NCBI GenBank assembly: GCA_963830885.1
Contig: CAWHOA010000038.1
Span: forward strand, 62,001 to 126,000
DNA: 64,000 nucleotides
Direction: 5' to 3'
Source: JAIBJN01 sp963830885
Lineage (GTDB): Bacteria > Actinomycetota > Thermoleophilia > Gaiellales > Gaiellaceae
Every line of letters begins with the position of its first letter. Position 1 is the stretch's first letter. The notes below the pieces were generated by a model. It was not told where the DNA came from. It searched no databases and saw only the letters and a program-made list of their open reading frames with translations. Shown here piece after piece: positions 36,067-44,258 of the stretch. The position numbers were made by a program, and so were the translations under genes.

Positions 36067-36330
36067 CTACAACCCGAACACGGAGCCGATCGTGTCCCAG
36101 ATCGACAGGCTCAGGAAGAGGGTCAGGAAGACCAGCACTCCAAGGAGGGCGAGGAAGCGGATTCCGGCGAGGCGCTGCTCCCGCTGGTGCTCGTGCAGCG
36201 CGTGGCGCTTCGCCCGCTCGCGGCGAAGACGACGGCGAACCGCATGAGGATCGAGCGGGGGGTTGTCGGAGGGAACGTCCCTCGCTGGAACGTTCTCCCA
36301 CTGTGCGCGACGGGGGGCGGGTGCTGCCAC
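36067..36330 (-). CDS. Small bitopic membrane protein (87 aa)
   Basis: A polar, Arg/His-rich N-terminal half (AVRRRLRRERAKRHALHEHQ) and one C-terminal transmembrane helix (FLALLGVLVFLTLFLSLSIW). GTG start, divergent from the SpoIIE-type phosphatase across 84 bp. No recognisable domain; read as real because of codon bias and tight coupling to the next gene. Confidence 0.6.
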   Translation of the reverse strand: MAAPAPRRAQWENVPARDVPSDNPPLDPHAVRRRLRRERAKRHALHEHQREQRLAGIRFLALLGVLVFLTLFLSLSIWDTIGSVFGL

Positions 36331-36402
36331 GACCCCGGATTCTTGCGGCTAGAGACGACAGCCGCAAGCTGAGGTGACCGTGCCCGGTCCCGACGCCGCG
36401 GG

Positions 36403-36414
36403 GATAATGGGTCG
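36403..36414 (+). promoter_or_regulatory. -10 box GATAAT of the SpoIIE-type gene
   Basis: GATAAT (36403-36408) then 6 nt then ATG 36415, with no room for a Shine-Dalgarno site. Another leaderless layout. Confidence 0.55.
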
Positions 36415-39174
36415 ATGGAGGAACTCGACCCATCCTTGCAGGAGGCTGAGGCGCCGCCGACCGAGGCGGCCGGGAGCGCGCTCCAGGCCTTCGCCGTGGC
36501 GGCGCTCGAGCTCGTTGGCGGCGATCAGGGCGAGCGCGCGCTGGCTCCGCTCCTGCGCGCGGTCGCCCTCGGTACCGGCGCGGAGCTCGTTGTCGCCAGG
36601 CTGGTGGACAATGGGGGCCGCCTGGTTGTCCGAGGCGTCGACTCCGGATCGACCGCGCTTGCCGCCGAGCTCCAGGGGACGCAGTTCGCCGCCGCCGAGG
36701 CGCCGACCCACGAGGTCGAGCTGGAGGAGGCCGCCGGCGACCCTGCAGCACCTCCCGCGGTGCGGCGGATTGCCGCGCGCACAAGGCTGCCGGTCGTCAG
36801 GCTCGTCCCGGTCGCGATCGAGGGCGAAGTCGTCGCGCTGCTCGAGCTGTACCGCTCCGGCCTCGGCTTCGGACCGGAGGAGGCGGCGCTGGCGCGCGCA
36901 GCTGCGGCGCACGTCGCCCTGGCCGTCAAGCTCGAGCGTGCCGACAGCAACGGGGCAAACGGGCACGGCGATCTCTCCCGCGACCAGCTCGAGCAGCTCG
37001 GCGAGGCGCTGGCGGCCGGGACGGACGAGGAGGAGGCCGCGCGGCAGATCGTGCGGCTCGCCGCCGAGGCCGTGGGAGCAACGGGTGGAACGCTCTGGCG
37101 CCTCGATCCGGAAGGGATGCCGTCGCTGCTCGCCTCGCACGGCTTCGGCGCTGCCGCGCCCGGCCCCGTCGAGGCGGCCGAGAGCGTGCGGCGCGCGCTC
37201 GAAGACGGCGACCGGAACGCGCTGCGCTCGGGCTCGTGGCTTCTCTACACCTTGCCGTTGGGAGAGCCTCCCTCCGCGGCTCTCCGGCTCTCCTTCGACG
37301 CCGAGGGAGCTGCCGAGCCGGGCCTGGAGCGCCTGTCACCGTTCGGCGCGGGAGCGGCGCTCGCGCTCCGCCGCAGCCGCCACGCCGCCGAGGTCGAGGC
37401 GGCGCTCGGGCGCTCGCAGACGCTCGTCGCGGTCGTGAGCCAGGCGATCGCCCAGCTCTCGCTGACGCACACGCTCGAGATCGCGGTCGAGCGAGTCGCC
37501 GAGCTGGCCTCGAGCCGGCAAGTCGCCGTGTACCTGCGCGACGAGGGCCGTCTCGTCCCCCGCGCGGCGCGCGATCTCGGCGGCCCGCATGAGGAGCTGG
37601 CCGAGCGGCTCTTGGAGCTGGCGCTCGGCCCCTTCCGCAGCCGCGGCTTCCTCTTCGTCGAGGACCTGAAGGCCGACCCGCGCCTCGCGGGGCTCGAGCG
37701 CGTCGTCGAGGAGAGCGGCGTCCGCCGGGTGCTCTTCATCCCGCTCCTCGTCCGCGACGAGACCATCGGAGCCCTCGCCGTCTACCGGCGGCGGCCCCGC
37801 CCGTACCGGGAAGGGGAGGAGAGCCTGCTCCTGGCGCTCTCCGGGCAGCTCGCGGTCGCCGTCCAGAACGCGCGCCTGCACGAACGCGCCAAGGAGCTCT
37901 CGAAGATTCTCGAGCGCACCCTCGAGTCCGAGCGGCTGGCCGCCCGTCAGCTCCGCGGCCTCTATGCGGTGTCGCAGTCCTTCGCCGAGAGCCTGTCCCT
38001 GGAGGCGACCCTGGCCGGCGTCGCGAGGGCCATGGTCGACCTGCTCGACGCCGATGCCGCGGTGATCCGCATGCCCGACGAGCGCAACGAGGTGCTGACC
38101 GCCCGCGCGGTGCACGTCCGAGATCCGGCCGTCGAGGAGGTCGTCGCCGGGCTGGTCGCCCGTCCGCAGCCGCTCGCGGCGCCGCTCGCGCGCCGGCTCC
38201 TGCGTTCGAAGCAGGCCGTGCTGCTCCAGCCCGGAACGGCCGCGCCGGAGGACGCGCACCGAGTGCTCGAGCCCTTCCTCCGGCAGGGCGCCACCGCGGC
38301 CGTCCTCCCGCTGGCGACGCCCGGCGAGGTGCTCGGGACGCTGACGGTCGTCTCCTTCGACCCGTCGCGCCCGCTCGAGCAGTCGGGGATCGACGCCGCG
38401 ACTGCCGCCGGGGCGCAGGCCGCCCTGGCGATCGACAACGCCCGCCTCTACCAGCAGCAGAAGGAGTTCGCCGAGGCCATGCAGCGCTCGCTCCTCCCCC
38501 GGGAGCTTCCGCAGGTGCCGGGCCTCGAGATCGGCCATGTCTACCAGTCGTCGGCGCGGGTCGACGTCGGCGGCGACCTCTACGACTTCGTCGCACTCGG
38601 CGACGGCCGGCTCGCGGTCGTGATCGGGGACGTGCTCGGCAAGGGGATCTCGGCCGCAGCGGACATGGCGATGGCGAAGTACAGCTTCCGGGTGCTCGCG
38701 CGCGAGGGCGGCGAGCCCGCAGCCTTCCTTCAGGCCGCGAACGACGTCGCCTGCGAGGAGATCGAGCCGGGGAAGTTCGTCACGCTCCTGGCCGTCGTCG
38801 TCGACGTAGGTCGGCGCGTGGTCACCGCCGCGAGCGCGGGCCATCCGCCCGCGCGCGTGGTCGACACGCACGGAAACGTGACGGCGCTCGGCGGCACCGG
38901 GCTCCCGCTCGGGATCGAGCCGGCGCAGGAGTACGCGGGCGAGCGCGCCTGGCTCGAGCGGGGTGCGGTCGTCGTCCTCTACACGGACGGCGTCGTCGAG
39001 GCGCGGCGCGACGGCGAGCTCTACGGCGAGGAGCGGCTCGACCGGCTCGTCGCCGAGGGCCGCCGCCTGCCGGCGCAGGAGCTGGCCGACGAGATCCTCG
39101 CCGACTGCCGCGCCTTCGCGGGTGGCGAGCTTGCCGATGACTGCGCCGTCGTCTGCCTGAAGCTGGCACGCTGA
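36415..39174 (+). CDS. Multi-GAF sensor with SpoIIE/PP2C phosphatase output
   Basis: 919 aa cytoplasmic protein. Four GAF-like modules in a row (about 20-180, 185-320, 340-495 and 520-685) lead into a SpoIIE-type PP2C domain (about 690-919): DVGGDLYDFVAL, VIGDVLGKGISAA, FVTLLAVVVDV, SAGHPPA, VLYTDGVVEARR and ELADDCAVVCLKL, with the metal Asp residues in place. Such phosphatases normally act on anti-anti-sigma factors in partner-switching. No anti-sigma kinase or STAS gene is in the window, so the target is unknown. A short coiled helix (HERAKELSKILERTL) links GAF3 and GAF4. Confidence 0.92.
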   Translation: MEELDPSLQEAEAPPTEAAGSALQAFAVAALELVGGDQGERALAPLLRAVALGTGAELVVARLVDNGGRLVVRGVDSGSTALAAELQGTQFAAAEAPTHEVELEEAAGDPAAPPAVRRIAARTRLPVVRLVPVAIEGEVVALLELYRSGLGFGPEEAALARAAAAHVALAVKLERADSNGANGHGDLSRDQLEQLGEALAAGTDEEEAARQIVRLAAEAVGATGGTLWRLDPEGMPSLLASHGFGAAAPGPVEAAESVRRALEDGDRNALRSGSWLLYTLPLGEPPSAALRLSFDAEGAAEPGLERLSPFGAGAALALRRSRHAAEVEAALGRSQTLVAVVSQAIAQLSLTHTLEIAVERVAELASSRQVAVYLRDEGRLVPRAARDLGGPHEELAERLLELALGPFRSRGFLFVEDLKADPRLAGLERVVEESGVRRVLFIPLLVRDETIGALAVYRRRPRPYREGEESLLLALSGQLAVAVQNARLHERAKELSKILERTLESERLAARQLRGLYAVSQSFAESLSLEATLAGVARAMVDLLDADAAVIRMPDERNEVLTARAVHVRDPAVEEVVAGLVARPQPLAAPLARRLLRSKQAVLLQPGTAAPEDAHRVLEPFLRQGATAAVLPLATPGEVLGTLTVVSFDPSRPLEQSGIDAATAAGAQAALAIDNARLYQQQKEFAEAMQRSLLPRELPQVPGLEIGHVYQSSARVDVGGDLYDFVALGDGRLAVVIGDVLGKGISAAADMAMAKYSFRVLAREGGEPAAFLQAANDVACEEIEPGKFVTLLAVVVDVGRRVVTAASAGHPPARVVDTHGNVTALGGTGLPLGIEPAQEYAGERAWLERGAVVVLYTDGVVEARRDGELYGEERLDRLVAEGRRLPAQELADEILADCRAFAGGELADDCAVVCLKLAR

Positions 39175-39178
39175 GCCG

Positions 39179-40744
39179 GTGACGACCGTCGCCGAAGCCG
39201 CCGCGGCTCCCGCGGCCCAGGCCGCCGTGGGGCGGACGCGCCTCGGCGTCGTCGTGTTCACCGCGGGCGCCGCCACCCTGGCCACCGAGATCGCCGCGTC
39301 GCGGCTCCTGGCGCCGTACTTCGGGAGCTCGACGATCGTCTGGGCGAACATCATCGGGCTGATCCTGCTCTACCTCTCGCTGGGCTACTGGCTGGGAGGG
39401 AAGGTGGCCGACCGCCGGCCCGAGCCGCGGCTGCTCGGCTGGATGATCCTGGGTGCGGCGGGAGCCGTCGCGCTGACGCCCTTCATCGCGCGTCCGATCC
39501 TCGAGGTCACCCTGCGCGGCCTCGACGCGGTCTCCGTCGGCGCGGTCGTGGGCTCCTTCTTCGCGGCCCTCGCGCTCTTCGCCATCCCGATCACGCTGCT
39601 CGGCGCGGTGGCGCCGTTCGCGATCCGGCTCGCCCTCGTGGACGTGGCCGAGGCGGGCGCGGTCGCAGGTCGCCTCTACGCGCTCTCCACGGTCGGGAGC
39701 ATCGTAGGGACGTTCCTCTCGGCGATCGTGACGATCCCGCTCCTGGGGACGCAGCGGACGATGCTCGGCTCCGCCGTCCTGCTCGTGCTGGCGGCGGCGC
39801 TCCTGCTCGGCCCGCGCTGGCAGCTCCTGACCCTCGCCGCCGCAGGGCTGCTCTTCGTCCCCACAGGGACGATCAAGGCGAGCAGCGGCCTCCTGTACGA
39901 GACGGAGTCCTCGTACCAGTACATCCAGATCGTCGAGCGCTCGGACGGCTCGCGCGCGCTGAAGCTCAACGAGGGCGTCGCCGTGCACTCCGTCTGGCAC
40001 GAGGACTCGGTGCTGACGGGCGGCGTCTGGGACACGTTCCTGCTCGTGCCGCCGCTCCTCGACAGGCCGGTCGAGAAGATGCTCGTGATCGGGAACGCCG
40101 GCGGCACCGTCGCCCGCGCGTACGGCGAGCTCTACCCGGACGTGGAGATCGACGGCGTCGAGATCGACCCGGAGGTCAGCGAAGCGGCAAGGCGCTGGCT
40201 CGGGCTGAACGACAACCCCAACCTGAGCGTGATCACGGACGACGGCAGGCCGTTCCTCGAGCTGACGGACGAGACGTACGACCTCATCGTCGTCGACGCC
40301 TACCACCAGCCCTACATCCCGTTCTACCTGGCGACGCGCGAGTTCTTCCAGGCCGTCCGGGAGCACCTGCGGCCGGGTGGGGTCGTCGCGCTGAACGTCG
40401 CGGGCGTGCCCGGCGACGAGCGGCTGTCCGAGGCGATCGGCAGCACGCTGCTCGCCGAGTTCCCGGAGGCGTGGCGCTGGCGGCCGCTTCGCTTCAACGA
40501 GCTCATGCTCGGGTTCGATGCGGAGGTGGGTCGCGACGCGCTCGTCGAGCGTGCCGAGGAGGCTCCGGCCGAGGTCGAGTCGCTCGTGCCGCTCTTCCAG
40601 GACGGGCTCCGCCCCGTCGTCGCGGCCGAACGGCCGCTCACCGACGACCGTGCCCCGGTCGAGTGGCTCACCGACCGCATGATCATCGACTTCATCTCTC
40701 GCGGCGGCGAGCTCGACGAGGACTACTTGCCGACGCGCCCGTAG
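39179..40744 (+). CDS. Fused membrane / spermidine-synthase-like protein
   Basis: 521 aa. The first 230 residues form about seven helices (AGAATLATEIAASRLLAPYF, WANIIGLILLYLSLGYWLGG) typical of SpeE-like proteins with an N-terminal transporter-like domain. The second half is a methyltransferase-fold aminopropyltransferase domain (MLVIGNAGGTVARAYGELYP, DGVEIDPEVSEAARRWLG, YDLIVVDAYHQPYIPFYL, FFQAVREHLRPGG). Motif changes make true spermidine synthesis uncertain; fused forms are common and mostly uncharacterised. GTG start 4 nt after the phosphatase gene; operon likely. Confidence 0.88.
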   Translation: MTTVAEAAAAPAAQAAVGRTRLGVVVFTAGAATLATEIAASRLLAPYFGSSTIVWANIIGLILLYLSLGYWLGGKVADRRPEPRLLGWMILGAAGAVALTPFIARPILEVTLRGLDAVSVGAVVGSFFAALALFAIPITLLGAVAPFAIRLALVDVAEAGAVAGRLYALSTVGSIVGTFLSAIVTIPLLGTQRTMLGSAVLLVLAAALLLGPRWQLLTLAAAGLLFVPTGTIKASSGLLYETESSYQYIQIVERSDGSRALKLNEGVAVHSVWHEDSVLTGGVWDTFLLVPPLLDRPVEKMLVIGNAGGTVARAYGELYPDVEIDGVEIDPEVSEAARRWLGLNDNPNLSVITDDGRPFLELTDETYDLIVVDAYHQPYIPFYLATREFFQAVREHLRPGGVVALNVAGVPGDERLSEAIGSTLLAEFPEAWRWRPLRFNELMLGFDAEVGRDALVERAEEAPAEVESLVPLFQDGLRPVVAAERPLTDDRAPVEWLTDRMIIDFISRGGELDEDYLPTRP

Positions 40745-41136
40745 AGGGCCGGTGCGGCCAGCACGCCGAGGAGGACGCCCGCCGCGACGAGCTGTGCCGA
40801 GGCGGGGATGCCGCCCGCTTTGTGCCAGCCGCGCACGCGGTGGCTGGGGAAGAGCTTGCGCCCGCCGGGGCGCGGCAGCGGGAGAACGTGCTCGACATCC
40901 GGGACCGAAGCTCCGACTGCGCCGAACACGGCCGGGTCGAGCGGCCCGCGTGCCGCGGCAAGCAGGGCGAGCCCGGCGAAGCCGCTGAGCGTCTCGAAGC
41001 GGCGCGAGGCCACGTCCTGGTGCGGGACGGCGTCGCCGGCCGCGTGCGCGGCGAGCCCCAGGAGCAGGGCCCGGCCGCGTGTCCCGGCGAGGGATCCGAC
41101 GATCCCGCCGGTGGCGACATGGAGCGAGACGATCAC
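40723..41136 (-). CDS. YdjM-like membrane metal-dependent hydrolase (DUF457-like)
   Basis: 137 aa. Spaced His/Asp motifs typical of the YdjM group: SLHVATGGIVGSLAG, GLAAHAAGDAVPHQD, GASVPDVEHVLP and SHRVRGWHKAGG, with hydrophobic helices between. The family is annotated as membrane-bound metal-dependent hydrolases. The GTG at 41136 (VIVSLHVATGG) fits; the open frame extends to GTG 41175, next to the repeat. The 3' end overlaps the convergent spermidine-synthase-like gene by 22 bp. Confidence 0.65.
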   Translation of the reverse strand: MIVSLHVATGGIVGSLAGTRGRALLLGLAAHAAGDAVPHQDVASRRFETLSGFAGLALLAAARGPLDPAVFGAVGASVPDVEHVLPLPRPGGRKLFPSHRVRGWHKAGGIPASAQLVAAGVLLGVLAAPALYGRVGK

Positions 41137-41169
41137 CAGCGAAGGATTGCAGCCCGAGCCATGGTTCAG

Positions 41170-41334
41170 GAGCACGCTTCAGAGCGCAGCCCTGTGCCGC
41201 CGGGCCGCGCTGCTCGCCCCGAAGACTGCGTCCTCGGTCGCGCCCGTAGCCTCCGGCTACGAACGCTCCCTGCGTCCTTGTTTCGGAACGACCATCGCAC
41301 CCCGGACGACGAGGCGTCGCTCCGAAGCGTGCTC
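41170..41334. repeat. Dispersed intergenic element, copy B (114-nt core plus inverted arms)
   Basis: Inverted copy of the element at 3394-3562. Core 41192-41305 is 113/114 identical. Arms at 41170-41186 and 41318-41334 pair at 16 of 17 positions (AGCACGCTTC against GAAGCGTGCT) but share no sequence with the arms of copy A. Again it fills a divergent promoter region; the right arm ends at the TAACAT -10 box of the L,D-transpeptidase gene. Confidence 0.9.
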
Positions 41335-41348
41335 TAACATCTCCGACG
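41335..41348 (+). promoter_or_regulatory. -10 box TAACAT of the L,D-transpeptidase gene
   Basis: TAACAT (41335-41340) directly follows the repeat arm; 8 nt later GTG 41349 begins the gene. The repeat therefore supplies the -35 region or an operator. Confidence 0.55.
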
Positions 41349-42308
41349 GTGGGTCGGGCAGCCGGAATCCTGGGAGCTCTCGTCGTCATGCTCGTGGCGG
41401 CGTCGCCCGTTGGGGCGCAGGAGCCCACGGTCCCGCTCGGTGTCACGGTGTCTGGAGTCGACGTCGGCGGCCTCACCGAGGTGCAGGCGACGGAGGCGCT
41501 CGATGCGTTCTTCGCGCAGCGGCTAACCCTCGCGCTCCGCCAGACCACGGTCACCGTCGCCCCGAGCCGCCTCGGTGCCCGCGCGCGAGTCCTCCGCGCC
41601 GTCGACCAGGCGCTCCTCGCGGCACCGGGAACGGCGCTGACCCTCGACGTCGCGATCGTCGACTGGAGGCTCAAGGCCTGGATCAACAAGCGGGCGAGGA
41701 TCTTCGACCGCGCCGCCGTCTCGGCCCGCGCCTACCTCGTCGGCCTCAGGCCGCACCTGCGGGAGGCCCGGCCGGGGCGGAGCATCGTCCGCCCGCACGC
41801 CCGGATCCGGCTGCTGGGAGCGCTGCGAAACCACCGGCGCGACACCGTGGTCATACCCGTCCGCACGCTCCGTCCTGCGATCACGGCGAACCGCTTCGGC
41901 GCCGCGATCGTCATCCGCCGTGGCTCGAAGCGGCTGACCCTCTACCGCGGCGTCGGCCCCGGAGCGATGGGGTACGTCCGGGCGTTCCCGATCGCCACCG
42001 GCATGGCCGCCTACCCGACGCCGCTCGGCAGCTTCACCATCCGGAGAATGGCGCGGAACCCCTGGTGGTACCCGCCGCCGAGCGACTGGGCCAAGGGCGC
42101 GGAGCCGATCCCGCCCGGCCCCGGCAACCCGCTCGGCACACGCTGGATGGGCCTGAGCGTCGGCGGAGTCGGGATCCACGGCACGCCCGACGCTGCGTCG
42201 ATCGGCTACTCCGCCTCGCACGGCTGCATCCGCATGCGAATCGGCGACGCCGAGTGGCTCTTCGAGCGCGTCCGCCTCGGCACCCCGGTCTTCATCGTCG
42301 GCTCGTAA
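41349..42308 (+). CDS. L,D-transpeptidase (YkuD) with N-terminal peptidoglycan-binding domain
   Basis: 319 aa. Signal peptide GRAAGILGALVVMLVAASP with an AQA cut; a VanW/PG_binding_4-like module (GVTVSGVDVGGLTEVQATEA, about 30-125); then a YkuD catalytic domain (about 190-319): AAIVIRRGSKRLTLYRG, PLGSFTIRRM, GIHGTPD and the active-site motif SHGCIRMRIGDAEWLF. It forms 3-3 cross-links in peptidoglycan outside the membrane. Leaderless GTG. Confidence 0.94.
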   Translation: MGRAAGILGALVVMLVAASPVGAQEPTVPLGVTVSGVDVGGLTEVQATEALDAFFAQRLTLALRQTTVTVAPSRLGARARVLRAVDQALLAAPGTALTLDVAIVDWRLKAWINKRARIFDRAAVSARAYLVGLRPHLREARPGRSIVRPHARIRLLGALRNHRRDTVVIPVRTLRPAITANRFGAAIVIRRGSKRLTLYRGVGPGAMGYVRAFPIATGMAAYPTPLGSFTIRRMARNPWWYPPPSDWAKGAEPIPPGPGNPLGTRWMGLSVGGVGIHGTPDAASIGYSASHGCIRMRIGDAEWLFERVRLGTPVFIVGS

Positions 42309-42330
42309 GGAGGGGTTGACGACCCCTCCT
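42308..42330 (+). terminator. Perfect hairpin after the L,D-transpeptidase gene
   Basis: AGGAGGGGT (42308-42316), loop TGACG, ACCCCTCCT (42322-42330). The 9-bp stem starts on the last base of the stop codon. No T-tract. A TAGACT box for the next gene follows at 42342. Confidence 0.65.
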
Positions 42331-42359
42331 GGGCGCCCCGCTAGACTCGGTGGCGTCTC

Positions 42360-42923
42360 ATGGCGCGCCGCGTGAAGCTCATCCTGCAGGCGGCGGCCGT
42401 CCTCGTGGTCGCCCTCCTCGTCGCGCTCCTTGGCTGGAAGGTGACCGAGCAGGCGGAGGGCCGCGGCCTGGACGACGCCCTCGAGCGGGGCGAGCGCCCG
42501 CACCCGCCGGCGCTCGTCTTCGAGACCCTGGACGGGGAGGGCGAGATCCGCCTGGCCGACTTTCGCGGCAAAGCCGTCGTCCTCAACTTCTGGGCATCCT
42601 GGTGCGATCCCTGCAAGGACGAGGCCCCGCTGCTCGAAGATGCCTGGCAGCGCTATCGCGACGACGGGCTCGTCGTCCTCGGGATCGACGCGCAGGACTT
42701 CAGAAGCGACGCGCAGGGCTTCGTCGAGCGCTACGGGCTGACGTACCCGATGGTGTTCGACGGCCACGGTGCCAGCCTCGGTCGCTTCGGCAACACCGGC
42801 TTCCCCGAGACGTGGTTCGTCGGCCGCGACGGCCGCCTCGTCGGCGACCACATCGTCGGGCCCTTCACCCGGGAGCAGCTCGAGGAGAACGTGAGGGCCG
42901 CGCTCAACACGCCGTCGCGATGA
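42360..42923 (+). CDS. TlpA/ResA-type membrane-anchored thiol-disulfide oxidoreductase
   Basis: 187 aa. N-terminal anchor LILQAAAVLVVALLVALLGW, then an extracytoplasmic thioredoxin fold with active site FWASWCDPCKDEAPLLEDAW and cis-Pro in GFPETWFVGRDG. It probably reduces apocytochrome c thiols in system II cytochrome c maturation, given the downstream ccmH- and ccdA-like genes. ATG 12 nt after a TAGACT box; the stop overlaps ccmH (ATGA). Confidence 0.9.
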   Translation: MARRVKLILQAAAVLVVALLVALLGWKVTEQAEGRGLDDALERGERPHPPALVFETLDGEGEIRLADFRGKAVVLNFWASWCDPCKDEAPLLEDAWQRYRDDGLVVLGIDAQDFRSDAQGFVERYGLTYPMVFDGHGASLGRFGNTGFPETWFVGRDGRLVGDHIVGPFTREQLEENVRAALNTPSR

Positions 42924-43381
42924 GGCGGGCGCTCGTTCTGGTGGCAGCCGCCGCGGCCCTTCTGGCCGCCGGGTGCGGAGGGGAGAGCGACGAGCAGCCG
43001 ACGCTGGCCCAGCTCGAGAAGAAGTTCATCTGCCCGACCTGCCAGACGACGCTCGAGCTCTCGAACGCGCCGATCGCCGAGCGCATGCGCGAGTTCATCC
43101 GAGTGCGGCTGGCGGCGGGCGACTCCGAGGAGCAGATCGAGGAGGCCTTGGTGGCGCAGTTCGGCGAGGCCGTGCTCGCGTCCCCGCCGAAGGAGGGCTT
43201 CAACCTGCTCGCCTGGGTACTGCCGCTGGCGGGCGGCGCGATCGCGGTCGCTGCGGTGGCCGTCGCGCTGCGCCGCTGGAGCCGGACGCGGGCGCCGGCC
43301 GCGCCCGCGGCGGCTGGAGCGCCACTCGACCCCGAGCTCGAGCGCCGGCTCGACGACGAGCTTCGCCGCTTCGACGGGTAG
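42920..43381 (+). CDS. CcmH/CycL/NrfF-type cytochrome c biogenesis protein
   Basis: 153 aa. Lipoprotein-like signal (ALLAAGCGG), then the CcmH thiol motif KFICPTCQTTLELSNAPIAE (C-x-x-C-Q), RMREFIRVRLAAGDSEEQI and VAQFGEAVLASPP, one transmembrane helix (LAWVLPLAGGAIAVAAVAVAL) and a charged tail ending LERRLDDELRRF. It handles apocytochrome thiols near heme attachment. Combining a CcmH-like protein with CcdA and TlpA is typical of actinobacterial and thermophile clusters. The CcmF/CcsA ligase is not in the window. Confidence 0.9.
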   Translation: MRRALVLVAAAAALLAAGCGGESDEQPTLAQLEKKFICPTCQTTLELSNAPIAERMREFIRVRLAAGDSEEQIEEALVAQFGEAVLASPPKEGFNLLAWVLPLAGGAIAVAAVAVALRRWSRTRAPAAPAAAGAPLDPELERRLDDELRRFDG

Positions 43382-43548
43382 ATGCTCGACCGGCGGTCAG
43401 CGCACACACGGATGGCGGCTGCGACACGGCGCCGGATCGTCGCGCTCCCCCTTGCACGTACGTGCCGGTACGCGCCGCGGGCGATCGCGGCGCCCGGCTT
43501 GGTCGCAGCCACCCCCGACCAGCACGCCGACCACCGGCCGAGCATCTG

Positions 43549-44253
43549 ATGGAGGCGAAGATCCCTCTGGCGTTCGCTGCCGGGCTCATTTCCTTCGCCA
43601 CGCCCTGCGTGCTCCCGCTCGTCCCGGGCTATCTCGCCGTCGTGTCCGGGCAGCCGGTCGGCCAGGGAGGGCGCCGCGTCCTCCTTGCCAGCCTGCCGTT
43701 CGTCGCCGGCTTCACCGCGGTCTTCGTGGCGCTCGGCGCCGCGGTCGCGGCCGCGGGGAGCCTCTTCGGCGAGAACCGGGAGCTGCTCCTCGCCGTCGCC
43801 GGGCTCATCGTCGTCGTCCTCGGCTTCGCGATGATGGGCCTGCTGCCGCTCCCGTTCCTCGACCGCCTCGTCGCCCCCGGACTGGTGGAAGGCGCGCGCA
43901 GCACCGGCTCGGCGGCGCTCCTGGGCGGGGCCTTCGGCCTCTGCGCCGCGCCCTGCATCGGCCCCGTCCTCGCCGGCATCCTCGCCCTCGCCGGCGAGGG
44001 CCAGACGGTCGTGCAGGGAACGCTGCTCCTGCTGGTCTACTCCGTCGGGCTCGCGCTCCCGTTCCTGCTCGTCGGCATCGGGTTCGACCGAGCCCTGGGC
44101 GCGTTCCGCTGGCTGCGCGACCACTACCCGACGTTCCGGGTGGTCGCGGGCGCGATGCTGGTCGCGCTCGGGCTCCTGCTCTTCTTCGACCGCTTCTGGT
44201 GGCTGAACGTGGCCGTGAACCGCGTGTTCGAGGCTTTCGGGATCGGCGGCTGA
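43549..44253 (+). CDS. ccdA: CcdA-type cytochrome c biogenesis / DsbD-like membrane protein
   Basis: 234 aa, six helices. LAFAAGLISFATPCVLPLVPGYLAVV carries the first redox Cys (TPCVLPL), and GGAFGLCAAPCIGPVLAGIL the second (APCIGP), a symmetrical pair as in CcdA. It passes electrons from cytoplasmic thioredoxin to the TlpA-like protein. ATG 43549 chosen. The 167 nt after ccmH hold a GCACGTACGTGC palindrome (43454-43465) and an 8-bp hairpin (43472-43493), so it may have its own promoter. Confidence 0.94.
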   Translation: MEAKIPLAFAAGLISFATPCVLPLVPGYLAVVSGQPVGQGGRRVLLASLPFVAGFTAVFVALGAAVAAAGSLFGENRELLLAVAGLIVVVLGFAMMGLLPLPFLDRLVAPGLVEGARSTGSAALLGGAFGLCAAPCIGPVLAGILALAGEGQTVVQGTLLLLVYSVGLALPFLLVGIGFDRALGAFRWLRDHYPTFRVVAGAMLVALGLLLFFDRFWWLNVAVNRVFEAFGIGG

Positions 44254-44258
44254 CGGAC

